From Tetmemena sp. SeJ-2015 (Eukaryota > Ciliophora > Spirotrichea > Sporadotrichida > Oxytrichidae), in NCBI GenBank assembly GCA_027382625.1, contig JAJKFJ010021272.1:26344-90343 (forward strand): a stretch of 64,000 nt of DNA, written 5' to 3'. Both the position numbers and the translations under genes were made by a program. How positions within the stretch are numbered: the stretch's first letter is position 1; every line of letters begins with the position of its first letter. Of this stretch, positions 1 to 10,181 are shown piece by piece. The notes under the pieces were generated by a model. The model had not been told where the DNA came from. It made no database searches and saw only the letters and a list, made by a program, of their open reading frames with translations.

Positions 1-324
1 TTAATTAAAAGTTGAAAAACCATGAAAATTAATAAAATTATGATTTGGAATCTAAAGATTCAAAATTTGACAATGCAGACTACTTTAAGTAATTTATAGC
101 ATTCCTATTCAAGTTAAATTCAATACATTTTTAAACATATTAAAATGGAATTCTCTTCATATATGAGGAATGGGTAAAGATTAATCATTTAATTTGATCT
201 CCAATCTTAAGATTTTTCATAATCTTTCTAATCTCTTCTTCGTCTATTTCCCTTTAATCTTTATTTTCCTCCTATTCACTTACTTAATCTAATTCTTCTT
301 CGTCCAGATTTGTAATTAAATACT
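1..324. other. AT-rich flank, no gene seen
   Basis: This lies downstream of the release-factor gene that begins at 325 on the minus strand. I see no convincing coding block. It probably holds the 3' untranslated region of that gene and spacer, or a germline-limited segment. Confidence 0.4.
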
Positions 325-918
325 TCATTTAAGATTAGAGTCAGTTATATTCGATTTCTCATTTTTGTCTTTTTCTGCTGCCTTTCTCCTTCTCTCATAT
401 CTATCCTTTGTCCTCACAACCTTAGTCTCTTTTATCTTTAGTCTACTATTTTCTCCGTTTACTAAAATGTCTAGCTTGTCATACAATATTTTTCGCGCCA
501 TGCTTCTATTTGTAGCCTGTTCACGTTAATCATGACATTTGACTACCATTCCAGTGGGAATGTGTTTTAGAATGACACAGTTATTAGTTTTGTTAGTCTT
601 CTATCCTCCAGGTCCAAAGCCTTTATTAAATTTCTCTTCTAGATCTGATTCAATTAAGTACAATTTAGGGTAAAATTTTTAAGTTTCCTTGAGCTCAAAC
701 TTAATTCTTGTCTTTCCTGATTTTAATGGCACGATGTTTATATTAGAGGGACTCGCCAAAAGCTGCTACTTCCAAGCAAGCATGAGCTCTGAAGGCTTGA
801 ACTCGTTAGAAGTTGAAGCTGCAAAACCTCTACATGCACGAAAGTAGAAAGACTATTACTCGTAAATAGGTCTATTCGCTCTGCAGAAAATAAATGAGTT
901 TGCAAATTATTTAAGCAT
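325..918 (-). CDS. Mitochondrial class-I peptide chain release factor-like protein (MTRFR/C12orf65 type)
   Basis: One uninterrupted frame of 197 residues, from ATG at 918 to TGA at 325, if TAA and TAG are read as glutamine. The middle contains GFGPGGQKTNKTNNCV, the GGQ motif that places a glutamine in the ribosomal peptidyl-transferase centre to hydrolyse peptidyl-tRNA. It is followed by the usual IPTGMVVKCHDQREQ stretch and a basic, lysine-rich C-terminal tail. There is no codon-recognition domain, so it matches the short MTRFR-like rescue factors rather than full RF1. The N-terminus is rich in F, R and S with few acidic residues, consistent with a mitochondrial presequence. The Q of GGQ is encoded by TAG (complement of 601-603), and the Q of HDQR by TAA. 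No intron or IES is apparent, unlike most neighbours. The family call is strong; the organellar location is inferred. Confidence 0.9.
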
Positions 919-1365
919 TTTTATTAAAATATAACCTCTCTCATTCTTCTAAAAGGGTGAAAGAGAAAACTAATGATCGAAAAAGAAATATTGTTTCATA
1001 AATCAACTGAAGGGGTATCTACATATTTCTTTCTGTTTTCTACATAAAAATAAGTTTGAGTTAAGTTCTTACAAAAGAAATTTATCATATTAGATGTTTG
1101 TTATCTATAATTAATTTCTAAATAAAAGGGGATAACTATCACATAAGTTTTTATAAAATTAAGAAAGATTTAAAACCCCTAAATAAGTATTCAAAGAAAA
1201 AAGGAAGAAGAAAACTTAAGTGGGGAGAATAAAACGCATCTTTCAATCAAAGATTGTCAGAAAGATGAGGGTCGAAAACTCCCTGTTTCGAGGAAATGGT
1301 CGCCTTCTCGAGGTTAGAACCATTTTCGCTCGTTATGAAGTTGATTCTCGAAGCTATCAATCTCT
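919..1365. other. Intergenic, no gene seen
   Basis: AT-rich spacer between the starts and ends of two minus-strand genes. It should contain the promoter of the release-factor gene just upstream of 918, but I recognise no defined motif. Confidence 0.35.
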
Positions 1366-4300
1366 TCAAATGAGAGTAGATTAGGAGTTCTATTAATCTT
1401 ATTATTGGGATTGGTAATCTGAGTTCACTTGCTAAAATAAAGGAAAAAACTATTTATAAGGAATTGGAGTTAAATTTTATTAATGCTGCTGTTAGTTAGA
1501 ACCTTTTTGTCCCGGGTATACCTGATTAGCATCATAGGCATCTTAGTTGTTAGTGGAGAAAAGAATGCTCTCTTAATCTTGCATTATGCCTTGAGGCTAC
1601 TAATTCATCATCGCTTGCCATTTCTAATTGAGGATAATAGATGCAGCTTAGTTGTCCTCTGCATCCTCTTCTGTCCTTTGCTCTTGAACAGTTGAAGGTC
1701 TTTTGTTTTCCTCTGATGATGAACTTCCTCCCTCTGCAATAGATGTTAATTCCATTTTAATGATGGATTCATTTTAACTCAGTGAATGCCGATAATGCTT
1801 TTGCAAGAGTTGCTAGTCTAGAGTTAGGCCAGAGCTCCTTTTAGCCCTGCTCCAATTAGTTAGCCAGGCTTGTTGAATTCAAATGAGCCCCACTGCTTCT
1901 TTTAGATTTGAGATCCAAACTACTTTGACATTGTTGTCATCTGTGGTTGATGTTGCTAGTTCTAGTTGTAGTGATTGATAGCAAGTCCAGGTCCATAGCC
2001 ATTGAAATTTGATATAGGGAGCCTGAGTCCGATGTTTCCAACTGCTGAGAGTTGAGGAGATTGGATACTCATTTGAGATTGATCGTCGCCTCCAGACTTA
2101 AAATCCATGTCATCATCGCAAACTAGCTTTTCAATATATTGAAAATCTCTCTTGTTCTCTTAAAGATAAGTAATTGGATCAAATTAAAAAATTCTCTCCA
2201 TCATCTTCTTCTTGATTGAATGGAGGACTTTCTTCAAACTAACCTTGATTGTTCGAATCGTATTATAGGAAAATTATATATGGACTATGAAAAATTATCA
2301 CGCTTTTCAATTGTATTAGAAAGATAAAGCATGATATTTAGAATATTTCAAAGTAGTAAGTATTATTTAATAACATTTTAATCTAACTAAATATCTCAGA
2401 TTAATAGAATTCTAATTATTCTTGAATTATATCTAAATGAGAGACCTGGCATTGGAGATCCAAAGGTTGATTCAATAGAGCCTCCATGATTAAACATGGG
2501 ACCTTAGAAGTTCATACCTCCAAAGAGATTTGCTTGAGTGTTAGGTGATGTAAATCCACTCTGGCTTGAAGGATATAAAATGTGATGATTTGTTTGCAAA
2601 GTCATACAAAATTAAATGAAAAATTATCAGCTAACTTGGATGCATCTTCGATTGTATGGAAAAATCTTAGGATGCTGATTTCGAGGTAGCACTTTAAAGT
2701 GCAGCCTGTCCACCGAATGCTGAGTTATTGAATGATATCGCCCTACTATGAAGTGGGGATGTAATATTTGAGGGATTTTGAGAATTTGGCTATTCTATAG
2801 AGGCAAGTTTATTCATATGCAACTAACTGGGTGAAAGGAAAAATCCCCTTTGAGCTTGAGGGTGATTAAATGCGTAAGGTTATGAAGGTGCAACATAACT
2901 CTAGAGGGAAAAAGTTGTTGCATTTGAAGAAGTCTACTAATGCTTTATTGAATTCTACTGATTCTACTATAGCTAATTAAGTTACTGTTGAGTTGGAGAT
3001 ATTTGATTTTGAATTTGAACTGGAGGGAAAGTCTTGAAGGAACCAATTCTTTATTAACTCTATGATTGGTTTGATTAAGGAAGAACTTTTTGTTGGACTT
3101 AAGACATTTGAATTATGTGAGGATGCTTAGGAGGCTTTGAAAATGGATTTGCTGCAGGATTTATAGAAGTATTGATTTCATTTCTTTGTTACATCTCCAA
3201 GGTATCTGCTGTGTTGAATCTTATGTGGCTGACATTTATTTAAGCAGAGGTATTTGCAGATGTTGAACCTCCATAAAGGCTTTAATGATTAGGGATATAG
3301 CACTGAGATGAAATATTCAAAGAGCTTGAACCTGAATCCTATCGCATCATCTACTAAGCAAATCTTTGATCCTGATTGGGATAGATTTAGTAATTAGTAT
3401 TCGTGGGAGAAATGTTGTATGCAATTTGATTCATAATTTGGGCTTAATTCTGTTGATTCATCACAACCGGATTCATAGTCTTCATCTACTAAAGTTGCTA
3501 CGTTTTCAAATAAGTTGCATAGAAGCTTCTAGATCTAATAAGATACACTTCGCTGTGTCCAACATCATTGTAGATGACTTCAATATCCATTGTCGGTGTT
3601 ACATACTTCTTTAAGAACTCAAGAAGAGAGTTGCACCCATAATTTTTAAAGCTGAATTCTTTGTCAAGTTTCTTACTTAATACACCTTGAATCTTATCAC
3701 TATCATATCCAACAGGGCACTCTCTCATTATATTGTAAAATGCAGTCAGAACTATTTGAATATCATCCTCGGGGATAGCAATTGTATTTCTGAGATGCCT
3801 ATTCAAGTTCACATCTTCAGAAAGATTTTAATGACCAGTCTTAATGAAAGTTTTACTCTTAGGAATCATTTGAAAATCATCAGAGTTGCTAGTAGAGTGC
3901 TGATACCTTCCTATCTTAATCAGATATGCAAAAGGATGATTATGACCTTTAAGCTCAAGCTTTATTTTATCCGACATCGATAAAATTAAGTCCTTTAGTT
4001 TTGGGAAGCCTAGTTCATTCAAATCTAAAGTGAAAGGAAGCTTTCTCTTGAGATAAAGGGGAAGTTGAGCAAGGGACATTCCATTCTTAGATTCTGCTAA
4101 AATTTCGATAAGTGAGGATTTAACAACTTCAAGCTTTGCTGCTATAGCAGCGTTTTGAGTACTTTTCTTTTAGAGTTCCTCAGCTAATCGTTTATGCTTG
4201 TCGACAGAAGTAGTCCACACTAGCAAAGTTTTATGATATCTAAGCACATCTTCCTTAACTGCAAACTGCACAAGTTATGCTAGCCTTCCCAGAGATTGAT

Positions 4301-5419
4301 TTTTAAGTTTGAAGGGCCCACAGAGTTTGACAAATTAAGCACAGCCATATCTTCCTCCAGCTATAGCTCTAACCTCTTCAAAATCTTAATCAGTAGTTGT
4401 TTGAGTATGATTAAACTTGATACCTCCGCTTTTTCCATGATTTATTTCCTACTAAGATATCAAGTTTTACTAATCTTCTTCGATATCAGGACTACAGAAG
4501 TACTCATGCAGAAAGGTTTTTAGATCTTCATACAACATATAATCGACATCATCCACATTTTAATCTACTCCTATCCATTCCTCCTCATCTTTGATATAAA
4601 TAGCCTTTGTCATCTAACCTATCGAAGGATCCTCTTCTAAATCAATATGAATAATATACAAAGCCAAGATATCTCTTCTATATCCTTGACTTTAAATTAA
4701 GGGTAGGCGAATCCTTTCTTGTCGGGATAGAGATAATTTTACGTGTACTCTTCATTTGAAGATTTTGCTTGATAGTTAGTTGAATTTCCACCTCTATGAT
4801 CTTCGTTGTAGTATTCATTATAAGATGCCCCATAGGCTTTAGATTTCGAAAGTTTGATTTGAATTTGGATCTTGTTTTTGTCCTTAGGTGCTTGTCTATA
4901 ATCGGTACTTTCTAACGACTACAAAATTATCTCCCAGAGACTTGCAGAAATCTTAAATGCAAATGCTTCCTTGATTCTATTCTGTAGAGTTTTCTCTGTG
5001 GGCGTCATTTCATCCCTCTTCAAACTCTGCATCGCCCAGCATATACTTTCATGAGAAATTATAGATAGCTTGGGGCTAAGGAAGACCAGTGTTTTCATTT
5101 TCATGAAATTTCTGCTCGTTTGGTAGATAATTTTAAGCTCGACTGCTTGATCTATAAGTCTCTAGCACTCATTTTCTAAAAAAGATTCGTCAAAATTTAA
5201 TCAAATAGGCAGATTCAAGTAGAATTTTATAAAGTGCTCACACATACCTTGGATTTGTAGTTTGTCAGCTATCACACCCAAAAATAAGTTACTCTCTATT
5301 AGAAGCTCTCCTTTTTACGCAAAGTTAAAGAGCTCCTTCTATATTAAACTAAATAATTCTACAATCTTTTTAAAGAAGATTGTATTTAATGGTATTTTTA
5401 AATAAAATTTAAATTCCAT
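1366..5419 (-). CDS. LOTUS/OST-HTH domain protein with BTB/BACK-like N-terminus and long N/Q-rich tail (interrupted)
   Basis: Read on the minus strand with TAA/TAG as Q. The start used is ATG at 5419. The first 70 residues resemble the second half of a BTB fold (an LGVIADKLQI helix followed by CEHF), then a BACK-like helical stretch. Around 4080-3830 and again around 3800-3520 there are two LOTUS/OST-HTH-type winged helices (LPLYLKRKLPFTLDLNELGF and an EDDIQIVLTAFYNIMRE segment followed by VLSKKLDKEF). The rest, to about 1780, is Q/N/S/P-rich and probably disordered. A further acidic, Q-rich block (1755 to TGA at 1366) may be its last part or a separate small gene. LOTUS proteins elsewhere act in germ granules and small-RNA or mRNA control; that role is only inferred here. 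Oddities: an in-frame TGA after NLPI near 5196, frame changes near 2640 and 2260 that imply unrecognised IESs or introns, and a possible continuation of the N-terminus beyond a 17-bp repeat at 5501. Confidence 0.65.
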
Positions 5420-5500
5420 TTTGTAAATTAATGAATAATATATTCAGAAAGTTTACTAGCATCTCCTTTTGATTTTGCTCGCATTTCACAAGAGGCTACC

Positions 5501-5517
5501 AAATAGGTATGGCTATG
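5501..5517. repeat. 17-bp direct repeat, copy 1 (candidate pointer)
   Basis: The sequence AAATAGGTATGGCTATG recurs exactly at 10165-10181 in the same orientation. It lies just upstream of the N-terminus of the LOTUS gene. Direct repeats of this kind at segment ends are what joins MDSs during macronuclear development. Confidence 0.6.
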
Positions 5518-5762
5518 AAAAATAGTAAGCTTACTTAGTTATTGACGTAATTAAAGAAATTACTTGAAAATTTAGTTAAATATATCTCTGTGCTTTCACG
5601 GTGACGTGGCACAACTGATCAAGGAGTTACGCCTGTGAATTAACTTTAAATCGATTAAGTTATTATATGCCTTATTAGGAGTTCACTTAATTCCTAATTA
5701 ATTATTTAGTTAAATATAATCAACACTTTTAATTAGCTTTATTATAAGAGAATCAAATAAGT

Positions 5763-7418
5763 ATGAACATTTTCTCCCGCAGAGTCTCGTTATCAAAACG
5801 AAGCCCTAAAAATTAAAACCAACAATCAATGCAAAGTACATAGGATAAACTTTAAATAAGTAGTGGCAGACTCAACACGCTTGATTAAAGTGTGTCTCGA
5901 ATTTCAAGAGCAAGTAAGTTTTTTCCTTATAAATTGCATTATTCTAGATATTGAGGACTTAAGCATAAACTTAGACTAATCGCGATCCATTTACAATCAA
6001 TTGATTTTATAAAATTTTAATGAAATAATTTACCTAAATTTTTATAATTACTTAAATTTATTAGGAGTGATTGACTTTGGCTTCTTGAGGAAAAATTCTC
6101 AAGGTAAAATTAATTGCTTAAATTCAGTAATAATCTTGCTTCAGATAGAATGAAGAAACAAGATTCTTATCGCAGGTTTGCCCAGGGACTCAATGAATAA
6201 AAAAACAGAAATAATCCGCACAAATCCAAGCACATCCCAGCAAACTCACAGTTTCTTTAAGCCTCACCAGATTATAACAAAAATAGCTTCCTAGATAACT
6301 AGTCAGCATTCAGAGAAATTAAATTCTAATTTTTAAATGGAGGAAGATATACTCAAGGAGTTGCAAGATATGCCTACGTTATTGAACGAAAGGCCTAACT
6401 TAGGAAAAACAGTTAAACCTATTTCCTAATTAATATAGATACAAACTTTTTAAGAGTGCTTACCTCAGGATGTCATTAATACATTTATTTTACTAAAGGA
6501 TTTAACTCAGTAACGAATGACTTAGAAGAAATGCTGAGGCAGGCAAACTTTGATTCCCTTTGTAAGCTTAAAAATTCTATATTTCAAATAAAGACTTCGC
6601 TATTTTTATCAGACTTAATCTTAATCAATATGTTTTTACTTACATATGATAATAGTACGTTCTCTTAACTAGTACTGAATAAGTGCTGGTTTTGAAAATG
6701 ATTATTATTTACATTCCTCAAATTTTACTTTAATTATTTTATGTTTTTAGTGTAGCAATCAAGTCACCACAGAGGTTTCCAAGCAGGTCCATATAAAGAC
6801 AATAAATGTAAATTATGCTAATTTTATTTTAATAAGATAATAATACTAATTCATCTGAGAGATTCGAAAGCTTGAACGTAGCTTATCGATCCCCAATCAA
6901 CTTGAGGCAAAATATCAACATTACCCCAATAGCAAAGATTATTTTTAAGAATGCCAAGGATCAAACAAGTTTCTAATAGTAAAACAGCGCTTTTTAAAAT
7001 TTGAACAAAGGCTAGGGCCAAACAAACATACAATAAAAATAGCATTATTCTCGTTAAATGTAAGTCAAATTATTGAGAAATTTGTTCCATCTTGGCTATT
7101 TCAAATTGTATTAAAAAATCTAAAATAGAAGCAATAATAAAAGAGGTAGTTCACATCACTCATTAGAAAGTCTTATAAAACTCGCTAGAATCGAAGAATC
7201 GTTTGATGGATCGTAGTCTAATGCAAAACTCAGTTTCTAGTAAAACTTTTTTACTCTTATTTTTTCATAGAGTTAATCTACCAAAAAAGAATAATATAAT
7301 AAATTATAAAGCATTTTAATTTAAGAACAAACCTCTTCAGAATGAGGAAGATTTAGTAGAGGATATACTCAACACTATTATGAGCCCAAGAGAAGAATAT
7401 AAGCAGAATAAATATTGA
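5763..7418 (+). CDS. Unknown 420-residue protein, seven exons
   Basis: ATG at 5763, TGA at 7416-7418. Six GT-AG introns keep one frame open throughout: 5914-5947, 6104-6144, 6562-6750, 6808-6836, 7060-7128 and 7240-7270. The exon lengths sum to 1263 nt, an exact multiple of three, which strongly supports the model. The protein starts MNIFSRRVSLSKRS, is basic and rich in N, Q, S and K, and has a more ordered centre (FREIKFQFLNGGRYTQGVARY, then an NSQTYFLINID segment) that might form a small domain. I do not recognise a family. It runs opposite to its neighbours and is preceded closely by the LOTUS gene start. All six interruptions are true introns with GTAAG- or GTAAA-like 5' sites and TAG or CAG ends; no pointer-flanked IES is needed. 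The 29-nt intron at 6808-6836 is among the shortest here. Confidence 0.75.
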
Positions 7419-7676
7419 AAAAGCTACTTAATTTCATTTCAAATAGCAGCTATATCATAATAAAGTTTAATTTCTTAAGAATTTTCTGATTGTATTTGCT
7501 ATTTATAGTTCTTACAAAAGTAGTTGTAAGCATTTCTCAAAAGCTCCGAAAAATATACTATGACATGAAGATTTCTAATTCTTTCTTGACCTTCGCTTTC
7601 TTCTTGATAAGGAAACGTATAGAGCATAAAAAGCCTCAAGACAATGAAAACTGCTACGGACTAAAATTTTAGTTTA

Positions 7677-9872
7677 TCAAGGCAAAATTCTTACTTAAAT
7701 TAGGTCCTATGTTAATGGAGTAATAAATTTGTTTCTCTTCTTGATTTATGCTGGTTCTATTAATCCTTAAGCAAAGTAGAGGCAGTCAGTATTTTTTCCA
7801 TCGTTAAAATTGTTTATGAAGTATCTCTGCACTCCATACTTCGCATCTTATAGGGCTCCTCCCATCGTTCTTTTGCCTGTTTAAGTGAAATCAGATTTCA
7901 TTGCTGGAGTCCCCGAGTATAATATTGATAAGCTGTTTGCATTCAAAGTCCAAGCATCCCTAAATATTCTTTCTAAGTTTCCTTAAAATTACTGATGAGT
8001 ATCTGTTTAAACTTAATCAGAGAAGCCAGAATTTTTTAATTGCAAAAAGAGAGTGAATCTATCTATCACAGATTGCACGACATTTGTTCTGTCGAGGCAG
8101 TCCATGCAATTAGTCCTAACACATCCTTTTTGAGTCTCAATTATTCTAATGCTCTCGTTCTTTAGTTATTGCCTATCTTCAAAACTTACACTTGCAGGTA
8201 ACTAAGCTTGAAAGTATCCATATGCTTTTAAGAGAGGCTAAATCTCCTGAATTAACTTGCCAAGGTTTTCGTATTTCATTTTCTTACACTCGTGGTGGAA
8301 ATCAAACCAAGTATAATTAACACCAGAAAACGCCCTCAAATGCTCTTATGCTTCAGAGCAAGTGGAAATTACTGAGTCTTTTAGGATAGAGTGAGGATTC
8401 TTTAAATCTTCAATAAGCTTTGAAAAATGTGTACCTATCTTAAGTTAAGAGCCTTAAGATAGATTTAACAATTAATTCACGAATATATCAAATTAAAAAG
8501 CCTTGCTTGTTAATGAGATTCACGCAATATTGAGATGGGTAAGCTCCAAAATCTCTTTAAAATGAGTGGAAGCTGCTCCTTAAGAAAAAAGCATATTCCT
8601 AATTAATTCCCAATTTTGGTGTCCATCGCAAGCTTGGAGTTTAAGTCCAAATCAAAGGAATTTAAGACGTAAAAATTATCATCAAAATATAAATTGAGCC
8701 TCTTGATTGAACATATGAGGATACTTATATCTAGTTTGCATTATTGGCTATAAAAATTCTCTCCGTTTCTACGAAATTTGATGCGTTTCCTTTCTTGTCA
8801 AGGCCTCGAGAGAAAAATCTTCTTCCTAATCTTCTACAATCTTTTCGAGATATCAAGATAAAGTCTGTTTCGCTTGCCATGGAACCTCTAGTAAATAATT
8901 TGTGTGTGTTAATAAATGAAAATTTCACTTGAGTATGATTGAAACTATGTATAGAAATATTTCCATAGATGCAAGGCAATCTGAAAGGAGCATACTAAGG
9001 ATGATTTAAGTCTTTGAGAATCTTGTTATTGAAAATATACTGTTACAAGTAGTCAACTGAATGAGGAAACCTACACTTCATCATTCTATTTGTAAATTAC
9101 AATTAAATATAATCATCAACAGCTCTATTGTATCGTTGTCATTATCTTGACTCAAGTCTTAATTAATCTTGGCAAAGATCTTGAAATTTTCTTAGAGAGA
9201 TCTTGTAAGATCCATATCGTACGAGAAGTAGAAACTCTTCTCTTGAACGATTTAGTCTATCAATTTTTATTTTAAAACATTAAATCATGTCAAGGTACTG
9301 CTGATGCTCTTATATCTTGCCTAAATGATTTAATGCAAAAAATTAAGCTTTACTTTCTTTACTAAGTGGTAAATAAAGAAGCTTGCCGACTCTGTAAACA
9401 TTTGCTTTCAGAATAGATCCTATGAGAGTAGCCTCTGATACCAAAAGCAAGTATAGAACATCTTAAATAACTCTCAATCCGAATAAAAATAGATGATAAT
9501 TTATTATGAATACTCCATAGACATCCTATGAGAATTCACTCTATAATTTCAAAAGTTAAATGATGAGTTCTAACATTTCTTTGTTAAACTAAAAAACACA
9601 TATATGCTTTTGAAATTCTCAAAATGCTCTGTATCTCTTGCTCATCTAATTTATTAAAAATACTAAGATTAAAAAATGACTACATCTTAAAGATAGAGAA
9701 CTTCCATTCTGCATTGTTTCTAAAGAAGGGGGATTCAGAGTTTACAAATTGAGAGGATTGAATAAATTTACACTTTAAGAGCTATTGCAGCTGTATTGCT
9801 CTTCAAAATTATATTTTCAGAAGATTTGCTAACTTTGAATTGAGGTCTGATGAACACCTTGGCGTCTACCAT
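7677..9872 (-). CDS. SAC1: Sac1-family phosphoinositide phosphatase
   Basis: ATG at 9872, TGA at 7677-7679 (TAA/TAG as Q). The catalytic signature RTNCMDCLDRTN, the CX5R phosphatase motif of Sac1/Fig4/synaptojanin domains, is encoded at about 8082-8117. N-terminal to it lies a VLYLLLVSEATLIGSILKAN segment like the early Sac core. C-terminal to it are the typical SLSILYSGTPAMKSDFTQTG and RYFINNFNDG motifs. The enzyme removes phosphates from phosphoinositides on membranes; substrate preference cannot be read here. No clear C-terminal transmembrane pair is seen before the stop, so it may be a soluble Sac protein rather than an ER Sac1. Several frame changes between 9800 and 8100 show that introns or IESs interrupt it. 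It lies between the two 17-bp repeats at 5501 and 10165, so it may be nested in an IES of a larger gene. Confidence 0.88.
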
Positions 9873-10164
9873 AATTGCTATTTTTAAATGGTTTAAATTA
9901 AAGGTAAGTAGTTTTTAATTTAGCAAGAGCTGAATTAGGAGATCTATTTAAGTTTCATCTAATTTAATTGAGTAATTATTCTCCATGAAAATTTTTAGTT
10001 TAATTTATAAATATGGTGAATTAAAAAATAGCTTAGCTTATTGAAAATAAAAATTTATACTGGTCAATTTGGTTTTGCCTTTATCAATAATTTTTTAATT
10101 TATATTATTAAAATGATTGACTTGTATAAACATAAATGACTAAAATATATATATTTTTTTAAAA

Positions 10165-10181
10165 AAATAGGTATGGCTATG
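10165..10181. repeat. 17-bp direct repeat, copy 2 (candidate pointer)
   Basis: Exact second copy of AAATAGGTATGGCTATG. It lies at the 3' end of the last readable block of the B-box gene on the minus strand. The DNA to its left turns abruptly into an A/T run, as at an MDS-to-IES border. Confidence 0.6.

Noticed and set aside
1483..1695. Plus-strand ORF of 70 codons
   Set aside because: It is the antisense shadow of an acidic, Q-rich minus-strand coding block that reads better under the Q code.
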